A stretch of DNA of 64,000 nucleotides from Streptomyces seoulensis (lineage in GTDB: Bacteria; Actinomycetota; Actinomycetes; Streptomycetales; Streptomycetaceae), in contig NZ_CP032229.1 in the NCBI RefSeq assembly GCF_004328625.1, forward strand, positions 5,208,001 to 5,272,000, written 5' to 3'. Below the pieces are notes generated by a model, which saw only the letters and a program-made list of their open reading frames with translations, did no database searches and was not told where the DNA came from. Each line of letters starts with the position of its first letter. Within the stretch, counting starts at the first letter, position 1. Positions 18,921 to 26,380 of the stretch are shown here, piece by piece. The translations under genes were made by a program, and so were the position numbers.

Positions 18921-19430
18921 GTGCGACACCACACCGTGACCGACAGTCCCTACGGGCCGCTGACCCTCGTCGCGGACGCCGACGGCGCCCTGTGCGGCCT
19001 GTACATGACCGACCAGCGGCACCGCCCGGCCGACGACACGTTCGGCGCGCGTGACGACAGCCTGCGCGTCTTCGGCGAGACCCAGGAGCAGTTGGCCGCC
19101 TACTTCGCCGGGGAGATCCGGCGCTTCACCGTCCCGCTCGGCCTGCACGGAACCCCGTTCCAGCGCCGGGTGTGGGACCAGCTCACCGAGATCCCCTACG
19201 GGGAGACCCGGAGCTACGGACAGCTCGCCCTCGCCCTCGGCACCCCCGGCGCCTCCCGCGCGGTCGGCCTCGCCAACGGCCGCAACCCGGTCGGCATCAT
19301 CGTCCCCTGCCACCGCGTCGTCGGCTCCGACGGCAGCCTCACGGGCTACGGCGGCGGCCTGGACCGCAAGCGACGCCTGCTGGCCTTCGAACGCGGCTCG
19401 GAGCGGGCGGAGGAGGGGGTGCTGTTCTAG
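18921..19430 (+). CDS. ogt: Methylated-DNA-protein cysteine methyltransferase
   Basis: A 169-residue O6-alkylguanine-DNA alkyltransferase. The N-terminal RNase-H-like domain is followed by the conserved DNA-binding part with the acceptor motif IIVPCHRVVGSDG, acceptor Cys130. The Arg finger region (GASRAVGLANGRNP) is present. It removes alkyl groups from O6-guanine by irreversible self-alkylation. It starts with GTG 10 bases after the Ada-AlkA stop (AAGGAC as ribosome-binding site), so both repair genes are cotranscribed. Its last 4 bases overlap the convergent sirtuin gene. Confidence 0.94.
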   Translation: MRHHTVTDSPYGPLTLVADADGALCGLYMTDQRHRPADDTFGARDDSLRVFGETQEQLAAYFAGEIRRFTVPLGLHGTPFQRRVWDQLTEIPYGETRSYGQLALALGTPGASRAVGLANGRNPVGIIVPCHRVVGSDGSLTGYGGGLDRKRRLLAFERGSERAEEGVLF

Positions 19431-20158
19431 CCTTCGGCCACCAGGCTCCGCAGCAGCTTCGGCAGCGCCGTGCCGATCGGCTCGCGCACCACCTCGTCCG
19501 CGAGGTCGTCGTACGGGGTCGGCTCGGCGTTGACGATGATCAGCCGGGCGCCGTGGTCCGACGCGACCCCGGCAAGCCCGGCGGCGGGGTGCACCTGGAG
19601 GCTGCTGCCCACGGCCACGAAGACCGAGCACGCCTTGCTGATCGCCAGCGCCTCGCCGAGGACCACCTGGTCGAGGTTCTCGCCGAACATCACCGTCGCC
19701 GACTTCAGGATGCCGCCGCAGGCCAGGCACGGCGGGTCGTCCTCGCCCGCCTCGACCCGCGCGAGCGCGTCCGCCATAGAGCCGCGCGCCTCGCACCGCG
19801 TGCACAGCACGCCGTGCGCGCTTCCGTGCAGCTCCAGCACCTTGCGGCCGGGCATCCCGGCCCGCTGGTGCAGTCCGTCCACGTTCTGGGTGAGGACCCG
19901 TACGGGAACCCCTGAGCGCTCCAGCTCGGCGACGGCCAGATGCGCCGCGTTCGGCTCGGCGCGCAGGGTGTGCTGGGAGCGGCGCAGCTGCCAGGAGCGC
20001 CGGCGGATCTCGGGGTCGCCCATGTAGTACCCGTAGGTGACGAGCTTCTCCGCCTCCGGGTCCCGGCGCCACAGCCCGTCGGGCCCCCGGTAGTCGGGGA
20101 TGCCGGAGTCGGTGGAGATTCCCGCGCCGCTGAGCACGGCGACCAGAGGCTTGCTCAT
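19427..20158 (-). CDS. Sir2-family NAD-dependent protein deacylase
   Basis: A 243-residue sirtuin: AVLSGAGISTDSGIPDYRGPDGLW at the N-terminus (NAD loop), TQNVDGLHQRAG, the catalytic His in LELHGS, and the zinc ribbon with CTRC and CLAC pairs. GENLD and AVGSSLQVHPAAGL complete the NAD pocket. It lacks the Tyr/Arg pair (YxxR) of CobB-type desuccinylases at the expected place as far as I can tell, so deacetylation is the default reading. The product O-acetyl-ADP-ribose is a macro-domain substrate; a macro-domain gene lies near 9 kb. It is convergent with ogt and the genes overlap by 4 bases. Confidence 0.92.
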   Translation of the reverse strand: MSKPLVAVLSGAGISTDSGIPDYRGPDGLWRRDPEAEKLVTYGYYMGDPEIRRRSWQLRRSQHTLRAEPNAAHLAVAELERSGVPVRVLTQNVDGLHQRAGMPGRKVLELHGSAHGVLCTRCEARGSMADALARVEAGEDDPPCLACGGILKSATVMFGENLDQVVLGEALAISKACSVFVAVGSSLQVHPAAGLAGVASDHGARLIIVNAEPTPYDDLADEVVREPIGTALPKLLRSLVAEG

Positions 20159-20215
20159 GCCCCCGAGGCTAGGCCGCTCCCACCGCCCCCGGCCAACGAA
20201 ATACCCCTCACCCCC

Positions 20216-20396
20216 CTAGGCCGTGTCCGGAAAGTGGCGCCTGGCTCGCGACGCCTGGCACGCGCCCTCGCGGCGTTGTCGGGATCGCCCTCGTACGCCC
20301 AGTACGAGGACGACCCTCCGCCTTGCGAGCGCACGCACCAGACGCCGCGAGCCCTGCCCTCCGGGCAGACAGCGCCACTTTCCGGACACGACCTAG
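20216..20396. mobile_element. MITE-like element 1 with CTAG ends
   Basis: A 181-bp segment bounded by CTAG on each side, with 25-bp terminal inverted repeats matching at 24 positions: CTAGGCCGTGTCCGGAAAGT at 20216 and its counterpart ending at 20396. There is no coding capacity. Part of the interior (a 14-bp block at 20315-20328 and a GCGTTGTCG block) recurs in reverse orientation in the second element at 53.3 kb. The right CTAG is the target used by IS481 copy 1. It is probably a non-autonomous relative of an IS5-type element. Confidence 0.7.
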
Positions 20397-21349
20397 ATGT
20401 ATTGACCCGCAGCGTTGTTGACGCGGCTGATCGGTGGGTGGCCTCCGAGTGCGGTGTGGCAGCGGTGGTGGTTGTAGGTGTGGAGGAAGTCTGCCAGGGC
20501 GTCGGTGCGTTCGGTGTTGGTGGTGTAGAGCCGCTGGTAGGCCCATTCGTCGAGCAGGGTGCGGTTGAAGCGTTCGACCTTGCCGTTGGTCTGCGGCCGG
20601 TAGATGCGGGTGAGTTTGCCGGCCGCGCCGAGGTCGGCCAGTGCCTGTTGCCAGGCGAAGCTCTTGCGGTAGGGCCAGGCGTTGTCGGTCAGGACCCGCT
20701 CGATGCGGGTGATGCCGTGCTCGGCGAAGAAGGCTGCGGCCCGCCGTAGGAAGTCGGCGCAGGTGAGGGCCTTCTCGTCCGCGTGGACCTCGCTGTAGGC
20801 CAGGCGGGAGTGATCGTCGACGGCGGAATGGATGTAGTCGAAGCCCACGCTGTTGCGCCGGGCCCGGCCGGCCTGCCGGCCCAGCACCTTGTGGCCGCCG
20901 CCGTCGGGGATGCGGCCGAGCTTCTTGACGTCGACGTGGACCAGCTCGCCGGGACGGGCGCGTTCGTAGCGGCGGATGACCTGCCCGGTGGGGCGGTCGA
21001 TGAACGCCAGGCGGTTCAGGCCGTGCCGGAGCAGGATGCGGTGCACGGTGGAGGCGGGCAGGCCCAGGACCGGCCCGATGCGTGCCGGGCCCAGCTTGCG
21101 CTCTTGTCGCAGCCTGCAGACCTGCGCCTCGGTGGCGGCTGCGGTCCGGTGCGGTGTCGTGCGGGGACGGCTGGAGCGGTCGAGGAGTCCGCTCTCGCCC
21201 TCTGAGTGCCAGCGCCGGATCCACTTGTGGGCTGTGGGACGGGAGATGCCCATCTCGGCGGCGACATGCGCGACGGGACGGCCGGAGCGGACACGTTCGA
21301 CGAGCAGTCGCCTGCCGTGAACGGTCAGCCGGGCATTACGGTGGGACAC
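20393..21349 (-). CDS. IS481-family transposase, copy 1
   Basis: A 318-residue DDE transposase. The N-terminal half has a helix-turn-helix (VAHVAAEMGISRPTAHKWIR) and a second HTH-like region (RIGPVLGLPASTVHRILLRHG). The rve integrase core follows with the acidic triad in VHVDVKKLG, the SAVDDHSRLAYSE region, and NGKVERFNRTLLDEW. The GTG giving VSHRNARLTV is chosen because GGAGG lies 5 bases before it; an in-frame GTG 39 bases upstream is weaker. The element has no stop codon of its own: the last codon is ATC and the TAG lies in the target CTAG. It appears intact and potentially active. Confidence 0.9.
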   Translation of the reverse strand: MSHRNARLTVHGRRLLVERVRSGRPVAHVAAEMGISRPTAHKWIRRWHSEGESGLLDRSSRPRTTPHRTAAATEAQVCRLRQERKLGPARIGPVLGLPASTVHRILLRHGLNRLAFIDRPTGQVIRRYERARPGELVHVDVKKLGRIPDGGGHKVLGRQAGRARRNSVGFDYIHSAVDDHSRLAYSEVHADEKALTCADFLRRAAAFFAEHGITRIERVLTDNAWPYRKSFAWQQALADLGAAGKLTRIYRPQTNGKVERFNRTLLDEWAYQRLYTTNTERTDALADFLHTYNHHRCHTALGGHPPISRVNNAAGQYI

Positions 21350-21449
21350 GAAGGCCTCCGTGCGGTGAAGATTCGACACCTCCACCACACACGGGGGCCT
21401 TCGCCATGATCAAGCCCTGCCTGCGTTAACAACGCTCGTGATCAATACA
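20398..21449 (-). mobile_element. IS481-family insertion sequence, copy 1 (1052 bp)
   Basis: The ends are TGTATTGA... in inverted orientation. It is flanked on both sides by CCTAGA (20392-20397 and 21450-21455), a 6-bp target duplication matching the NCTAGN preference known for IS481. It contains one transposase gene reading leftward. It is nearly identical to the copy at 54.4 kb but in opposite orientation. Confidence 0.9.
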
Positions 21450-21722
21450 CCTAGAGCCCACCGCACCCCCGCGACGACCCCCAGCACCAGCGCGGGCACC
21501 ACCCACCCCCACCCCAGCACCCGCCACCCCGGCCGCCCCGACCCCCATCGCAGACGCCAGCACGATCCCCGCGTACGCGTCGTCGTCCCATGCCCCGGAG
21601 GGGCGGATGGTGAGGGCCGTCCAGCAGAAGTAGGCGGAGACGAGGGTCAGCAGGACGACGGGCACGGCGTACACCGTGGCGAGCCAGCGGCGGTCGTCGT
21701 CCTCGGGGGAAGGGCCGGTCAT
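21426..21722 (-). CDS. Small membrane protein, 3' end altered by the IS insertion
   Basis: The frame gives a polar start (MTGPSPEDDDRRW), one clear hydrophobic helix (YAVPVVLLTLVSAYFCWTAL) and a second (AYAGIVLASAMGVGAAGVAG) before a Gly/Ala/Arg-rich tail. Two transmembrane segments are likely. The last about ten codons (RCIDHERC) and the TAA stop come from the end of IS481 copy 1, so the native C-terminus has been lost or replaced. The start lies 2 bases after the stop of the Nudix gene, so the two are probably cotranscribed. No family recognised. Confidence 0.5.
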   Translation of the reverse strand: MTGPSPEDDDRRWLATVYAVPVVLLTLVSAYFCWTALTIRPSGAWDDDAYAGIVLASAMGVGAAGVAGAGVGVGGARAGAGGRRGGAVGSRCIDHERC

Positions 21723-21724
21723 CG

Positions 21725-22219
21725 TCAGAGCGCCCGGTGGCCGTTCTCCAGTTCTGCCGGGCCGTTCCCGTCCTCCAGGGCGTCCAGGGCGGCGAGGACG
21801 CGGCGGCCGAGGGGTGGGGGGAGGTGGTCGGGGAGGTCGGTGCGGGGGACGAGGCGCCAGGAGAGGAGTTCCTCCTCCTGGAGGCGGATGGCCTTGAGGT
21901 CGGCGTCGGTGAGGGTGCCGCCGTCGTAGAGGTAGGCGACCATCGGGATGTGGCCGGGGACCGGCACCCAGTCCACGGCCAGCAGACGGCCCGGCGCGCG
22001 GTCCAGGCCGATCTCCTCCAGCGTCTCGCGGCGCGCGCCCAGGCGGGGCGTCTCGCCGTCGTCGGACTCGATCGTGCCGCCCGGCAGCCCCCACCCCGCC
22101 CGGTAGTTCGGCTCGACCAGCAGCACCCGCCCCTCCGCGTCCCGGAACAGCGTCGCGGCGGCGGACAGAACCCGCGGCAGGCCCGCGATGTACGTGGCGA
22201 AGTCGTCAGAGGTGGTCAT
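21725..22219 (-). CDS. Nudix hydrolase
   Basis: A 164-residue protein with a Nudix box in GGTIESDDGETPRLGARRETLEEIGL, followed by the beta-strands of the fold (GRLLAVDWVPVPGHIPMVAYLYDGG). Compared with the canonical Gx5Ex7REUxEExGU, the REtlEEiGl core is present and the box is slightly longer at its N-terminal side. It would hydrolyse a nucleoside diphosphate linked to another group; the substrate cannot be told. The ATG giving MTTSDDFATYIAG is the first good start, though no strong ribosome-binding site precedes it. It is divergent from glycerate kinase and followed by the small membrane protein. Confidence 0.85.
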   Translation of the reverse strand: MTTSDDFATYIAGLPRVLSAAATLFRDAEGRVLLVEPNYRAGWGLPGGTIESDDGETPRLGARRETLEEIGLDRAPGRLLAVDWVPVPGHIPMVAYLYDGGTLTDADLKAIRLQEEELLSWRLVPRTDLPDHLPPPLGRRVLAALDALEDGNGPAELENGHRAL

Positions 22220-22315
22220 CCAGGCAGGGTAACCAAGCGCGTGGATCACACCCCCTAGGGTGGACGCCGCGCCGACCCGCAGGGGTCGGTGGAGCGGGTG
22301 GTGAGGGGACGTGGA

Positions 22316-23437
22316 GTGAGGGACGGTGTCGGTCGCGGGGTGCTCGTCGCCCCGGACAAGTTCAAGGGGTCGCTGACGGCGGCGGAGGTGGCCGCGCACG
22401 TGGCGGCCGGGCTGCGGAGGGCCGTACCCGGCGTCGCGGTCGAGACGCTGCCGGTGGCCGACGGCGGGGACGGGACCGTGGACGCGGCCGTCGCCGCCGG
22501 GTTCGAGCGCCGGGAGGTGACGGTCGCCGGGCCGCTCGGGCATCCGGTGACCGCCGCGTTCGCGGTACGCGGGGACACGGCGGTCGTGGAGATGGCCGAG
22601 GCGAGCGGACTGCGCCGGCTCCCGGCCGGGACCTTCGCCCCGCTCACCGCGTCCACCCACGGCTCCGGCGAGCTGCTGCGGGCCGCGCTGGACACGGGCG
22701 CCCGGACCGTCGTCCTCGGCGTCGGCGGCAGCGCCACGACGGACGGCGGGGCCGGGATGCTCACGGCACTCGGCGCGCGGTTCCTGGACGAGCGGGGGGA
22801 GCCGGTCGGACCGGGCGGCGGCGGACTCGCCGACCTCGCCGAGGCCGACCTGACCGGGCTCGACCCCCGCCTCGCCTCGGTCGAGCTGATCCTCGCCAGT
22901 GACGTGGACAACCCGCTCACCGGCCCGCACGGCGCCGCCGCCGTCTACGGCCCGCAGAAGGGCGCCTCCCCGGCCGAGGTGACCCTCCTCGACGACGCCC
23001 TCACCCGCTTCGCCGCCGTCCTGGCCCCCGGCCTCGCGGACCGGCCCGGCGCGGGCGCGGCGGGCGGTGTCGGCTACGCGGCCCTCCTCCTCGGCGCCCG
23101 TTTCCGCGCCGGGATCGAGGTCATGCTGGAGGTACTGGGCTTCGCCGGGGCTCTCGCCCGCGCCGGCCTCGTCATCACGGGCGAGGGCGCCCTGGACGAG
23201 CAGACCCTCCACGGCAAGGCCCCGGCCGGGGTGGCCGCGGCCGCCCGCGCGGCGGGCAAGGAGGTCGTCGCGGTGTGCGGCCGCCTGACCCTGCCCCCCG
23301 AGACCCTCCACCGGGCCGGCATCACGGCCGCCTACCCCCTGACCGCCCTGGAACCCGACCCCGCGACCTGTATGGCCCAGGCCGGCCCCCTGCTGGAACA
23401 CGTCGCCTCCCGCATCGCGGAACGGCATCTGACCTGA
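22316..23437 (+). CDS. Glycerate 2-kinase (GlxK/GarK family)
   Basis: A 373-residue enzyme with the family landmarks: VLVAPDKFKGSLTAAEVA at the start, VADGGDGTVDA, VGGSATTDGGAGM, LASDVDNPLTGPHGAA and FGPQKG-like YGPQKGAS, then TGEGALDEQTLHGKAP. It phosphorylates glycerate with ATP to 2-phosphoglycerate, feeding glyoxylate or serine-derived carbon into glycolysis. Several in-frame GTGs exist; the one nine codons before the GRGVLVAPDK region is taken, but no good ribosome-binding site decides it. It faces pssA across a shared terminator. Glyoxylate made by the nearby ethylmalonyl-CoA pathway could be its indirect source, which is inference. Confidence 0.9.
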   Translation: MRDGVGRGVLVAPDKFKGSLTAAEVAAHVAAGLRRAVPGVAVETLPVADGGDGTVDAAVAAGFERREVTVAGPLGHPVTAAFAVRGDTAVVEMAEASGLRRLPAGTFAPLTASTHGSGELLRAALDTGARTVVLGVGGSATTDGGAGMLTALGARFLDERGEPVGPGGGGLADLAEADLTGLDPRLASVELILASDVDNPLTGPHGAAAVYGPQKGASPAEVTLLDDALTRFAAVLAPGLADRPGAGAAGGVGYAALLLGARFRAGIEVMLEVLGFAGALARAGLVITGEGALDEQTLHGKAPAGVAAAARAAGKEVVAVCGRLTLPPETLHRAGITAAYPLTALEPDPATCMAQAGPLLEHVASRIAERHLT

Positions 23438-23455
23438 CAGCTGGAGCAAGGCAAA

Positions 23456-23487
23456 GGGGCCCCGGACCGGTGAAGGTCCAGGGCCCC
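23456..23487. terminator. Bidirectional terminator between glycerate kinase and pssA
   Basis: GGGGCCCCGGACC at 23456-23468 pairs with GGTCCAGGGCCCC at 23475-23487 with one mismatch and a 6-base loop. It lies midway between two convergent genes. Confidence 0.8.
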
Positions 23488-23503
23488 TGAGGCGAGCGAT
23501 CCG

Positions 23504-24358
23504 CTACGGGAGCTGCGCCGCCCGCGCCTCGCGGCGGTTGTCGCGGAAGTTGTTCACCCGGCGGGCCGTGGCGAACAGCGGGATGACCGCGCCCATGACG
23601 AGCTGGAGCGCGCAGCCCGTCTGGAGCAGGAGCTGTCCACCGGGGGCGTCGAAGGCCCAGGCGGCCAGCAGCCCCATGGAGAGGACGATCCAGCCGAGCA
23701 TGGCGCCGGCGAGGCGGCCACGCGGCTTCGGGTACTCCACCCGGCTCACCATCAGCCAGGCGGTGCCCACGATGGCCAGCAGGGTCGCCGGGAACGGCAG
23801 CTCCAGCAGCACGATGGAGACGACCGTCAGCGCGCCGAACGGCGAGGGCATGCCCTGGAACATGCCGTCCTTCAGCGTCACGCAGGAGAACCGCGCGAGC
23901 CTCAGTACGACGGCGAGCAGCACCACGATCGCCCCGAGCGCCGCCACCCGCTGGTGCGCGTCGTCCGCGACCATGCCGTAGACCAGGACGAAGTACGCCG
24001 GGGCCAGGCCGAAGCTGATCAGGTCGGAGAGGTTGTCCAGCTCCGCGCCCATCGGGGAGGAGCGCAGCTTGCGCGCCACCAGCCCGTCGAAGAGGTCGAA
24101 CACCGCCGCGCAGAGCATCAGGATGACCGCCGTGGCCGCGCTGTGGCGGGCCATGCCGGATTCCTGGCTGCCGGTGAGGTGCGGGATGAGGATGCCGGTG
24201 GTGGTGAAGTACACCGCCATGAAGCCGCAGGTCGCGTTGCCGAGCGTGAGCGTGTCCGCTATCGACAGGCGCATAGAGAGGGGCATCTCCTCCTCGTCGC
24301 CCGCCTCGTCTGCCTCGGGCACCCAGCCCGCCTGTGTCTCTGGATCAATCACGGTCAA
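23504..24358 (-). CDS. pssA: CDP-diacylglycerol-serine O-phosphatidyltransferase
   Basis: A 284-residue membrane enzyme with about eight hydrophobic segments. The CDP-alcohol phosphotransferase motif DGx2ARx8Gx3Dx3D is complete in FDGLVARKLRSSPMGAELDN followed by LSD. It makes phosphatidylserine from CDP-diacylglycerol and serine at the membrane. The first 27 residues are acidic and soluble. The start is uncertain: TTG at 24358 overlaps the psd stop by 14 bases, and a GTG two codons later is equally possible. Psd is encoded just upstream on the same strand, so the pair forms the phosphatidylethanolamine operon psd-pssA. Confidence 0.92.
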   Translation of the reverse strand: MTVIDPETQAGWVPEADEAGDEEEMPLSMRLSIADTLTLGNATCGFMAVYFTTTGILIPHLTGSQESGMARHSAATAVILMLCAAVFDLFDGLVARKLRSSPMGAELDNLSDLISFGLAPAYFVLVYGMVADDAHQRVAALGAIVVLLAVVLRLARFSCVTLKDGMFQGMPSPFGALTVVSIVLLELPFPATLLAIVGTAWLMVSRVEYPKPRGRLAGAMLGWIVLSMGLLAAWAFDAPGGQLLLQTGCALQLVMGAVIPLFATARRVNNFRDNRREARAAQLP

Positions 24359-25004
24359 TGCGAGTCACCCCAGCCACGGTCTTCTGACCGACCTCGACGT
24401 CGACCTCCACGCCCTCGGGCAGGTAGAGGTCGACACGCGAGCCGAAGCGGATCAGACCGATGCGGTCCCCCTGCTCGACCTTCGTGCCCTCAGGGATGTA
24501 CGGCACGATGCGACGGGCCACAGCGCCCGCGATCTGGATCATCTCGATGTCGCCGAGTTCGGTGTCGAAATGCCAGACTACGCGCTCGTTGTTCTCGCTC
24601 TCCTTGTTGAAAGCCGGAACAAAGCCGCCGGGGATGTGCTCGACCGACGTCACGGTGCCCGCCAGGGGCGCCCGGTTGACGTGGACGTTGAGCGGGCTCA
24701 TGAAGATGGCTACGCGGGTGCGGCCGTCCTTCCAGGGCATGATGCTCTGGACCACGCCGTCGGCGGGCGAGATGACGCGACCCTCGGTGATCTCGCGCTC
24801 CGGGTCGCGGAAGAACCACAGCATGCCCGCCGCGAGAGCGGTGGCGGGCACGGCGACGGCCTTGGCGACGCCCGAGCGGCGGGCCCGTGCCAGGCTGAGG
24901 GCCGCGGTGGCGACGGTCGGGAGGAGCCACGGCGATGCTCCGCGCGCGAGGCGTACGCCGCCGGCTCGGCTGTCGCTGGGTGCAGAGGTTTGGCTGTGGG
25001 GCAT
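24345..25004 (-). CDS. psd: Phosphatidylserine decarboxylase proenzyme (short actinobacterial type)
   Basis: A 219-residue proenzyme that self-cleaves to form a pyruvoyl cofactor. The cleavage site is GS within IRFGSRVDLYLP, the form seen in the short Psd proteins rather than the LGST of E. coli. Also seen are WFFRDPERE, VISPADGVVQ and FMSPLNVHVNRAP with the catalytic histidine region. One N-terminal hydrophobic segment (VAVPATALAAGML) attaches it to the membrane. GAAGG precedes the chosen ATG; longer starts are less likely. It decarboxylates phosphatidylserine to phosphatidylethanolamine and overlaps pssA. Confidence 0.92.
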   Translation of the reverse strand: MPHSQTSAPSDSRAGGVRLARGASPWLLPTVATAALSLARARRSGVAKAVAVPATALAAGMLWFFRDPEREITEGRVISPADGVVQSIMPWKDGRTRVAIFMSPLNVHVNRAPLAGTVTSVEHIPGGFVPAFNKESENNERVVWHFDTELGDIEMIQIAGAVARRIVPYIPEGTKVEQGDRIGLIRFGSRVDLYLPEGVEVDVEVGQKTVAGVTRIDRD

Positions 25005-25126
25005 GGATGACCTTCGTAGCGGATGATGCCGCGCAATGACGGGGGACGGCGGCTTTCCGGGGATCGTACCGGGCGCGGGCCGCAACTGGGCAAGCCAGGA
25101 AGCCGAGTCGGCGGCCGAAGACCGTC

Positions 25127-25165
25127 GACGGGGTGTGATCTTCTTCTCGGCGATAACACCCCGTC
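25127..25165 (-). terminator. Terminator at the end of the ethylmalonyl-CoA operon
   Basis: GACGGGGTGT at 25127-25136 and ACACCCCGTC at 25156-25165 are perfect 10-bp inverted arms. They start 10 bases past the acyl-CoA dehydrogenase stop in the minus direction and upstream of psd, so they separate the two operons. Confidence 0.7.
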
Positions 25166-25174
25166 TCCGGACAA

Positions 25175-26380
25175 TCAGCCCTGGAATCGATACTCTTCGA
25201 GCAGGCGGCGACCGATGATCATTTTCTGGATCTCGGCGGTACCCTCACCGATCAGCAGCATCGGCGCCTCGCGGTACAGACGCTCGATCTCGTACTCCTT
25301 GGAGAAGCCGTAGCCGCCGTGGATGCGGAAGGCGTCCTCGACGACCTCCTTGCAGTACTCGGAGGCCAGGTACTTGGCCATTCCGGCCTCCAGGTCGTTT
25401 CGCTCCCCGGAGTCCTTTTTGCGCGCGGCGTTCACCATCATCGCATGGGCGGCCTCGACCTTGGTGGCCATTTCGGCCAGCTTGAACTGAATCGCCTGGT
25501 GCTGGGCGATCTGCCTGCCGAAGGTGTGCCGCTGCTGGGCGTACTGGACGCCCAGCTCGAAGGCTCGCTGCGCGACACCGCAGCCACGCGCCGCGACGTT
25601 GACGCGGCCGACCTCGACGCCGTCCATCATCTGGTAGAAGCCCCGGCCGGTGACGCCGCCGAGCACCCGGTCGGCCGGAACGCGCAGGCCGTCCATGATC
25701 AGCTCGGTGGTGTCGACGCCCTTGTACCCCATCTTGTCGATCTTGCCGGGGATGGTGAGACCGGGGCGGACCTCGCCGAAGCCGGGCTCCTTCTCCACCA
25801 GGAAGGTCGTCATGGACTTGTGGGGCGCGGTGCCCTCGGGGTGTCCTTCGTCACTCCGGACCAGAACGGCGACCAACGACGACGTCCCGCCGTTCGTCAG
25901 CCACATCTTCTGGCCGTTCAGGACGTACTCCTCGCCGTCCTTCACCGCCTTGGACGTGATGGCCGACACGTCCGAGCCGAGCGCCGGCTCCGACATCGAG
26001 AACGCGCCCCGGATGTCGCCCGCCGCCATGCGCGGCAGGAAGTGGTCCTTCTGCTCCTGCGTGCCGTGCTGCTTGAGCATGTACGCCACGATGAAGTGCG
26101 TGTTGATGATCCCGGAGACCGACATCCAGCCGCGGGCGATCTCCTCCACGCACAGCGCGTAGGTGAGCAGCGACTCGCCCAGGCCCCCGTACTCCTCGGG
26201 GATCATCAGACCGAAGAGGCCGAGTTCCTTCAGGCCGTCCACGATCTGTTGCGGGTACTCGTCGCGGTGCTCCAGCTCGGTGGCGACCGGGATGATCTCC
26301 TTGTCCACGAAGTCGCGGACGGTGGAGAGGATCTCCCGCTGGATGTCCGTCAGACCGGCGGTCTGGGCGAGGCGCGCCAT
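25175..26380 (-). CDS. Acyl-CoA dehydrogenase, probable methylsuccinyl-CoA dehydrogenase of the ethylmalonyl-CoA pathway
   Basis: A 401-residue flavoprotein of the acyl-CoA dehydrogenase fold: GLMIPEEYGGLGES, AFSMSEPALGSD and WLTNGGTSS (FAD/substrate loops), HTFGRQIAQHQAIQ, and RIHGGYGFSKEYEIERLYRE followed by IGEGTAEIQ, whose Glu is the expected catalytic base. It is the last gene of the ccr-meaA operon, where a methylsuccinyl-CoA to mesaconyl-CoA dehydrogenase is needed. The proteobacterial enzyme, as I recall it, is distinctly longer, so this shorter form is worth noting. The ATG directly abuts the TAG of the MaoC gene. Family sure; specific substrate inferred from the operon. Confidence 0.88.
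   Translation of the reverse strand: MARLAQTAGLTDIQREILSTVRDFVDKEIIPVATELEHRDEYPQQIVDGLKELGLFGLMIPEEYGGLGESLLTYALCVEEIARGWMSVSGIINTHFIVAYMLKQHGTQEQKDHFLPRMAAGDIRGAFSMSEPALGSDVSAITSKAVKDGEEYVLNGQKMWLTNGGTSSLVAVLVRSDEGHPEGTAPHKSMTTFLVEKEPGFGEVRPGLTIPGKIDKMGYKGVDTTELIMDGLRVPADRVLGGVTGRGFYQMMDGVEVGRVNVAARGCGVAQRAFELGVQYAQQRHTFGRQIAQHQAIQFKLAEMATKVEAAHAMMVNAARKKDSGERNDLEAGMAKYLASEYCKEVVEDAFRIHGGYGFSKEYEIERLYREAPMLLIGEGTAEIQKMIIGRRLLEEYRFQG

Noticed and set aside
22253..22261. CCTAGGGT before glycerate kinase as an insertion scar
   Set aside because: Contains CTAG but no inverted repeats or IS remnants flank it; more likely a -10-type TAGGGT, without a convincing -35.
21725..23449. A 574-residue minus-strand frame joining the Nudix gene with an antisense of glycerate kinase
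   Set aside because: Only the last 164 residues (the Nudix part) have family motifs; the rest is antisense to a clear glycerate kinase.
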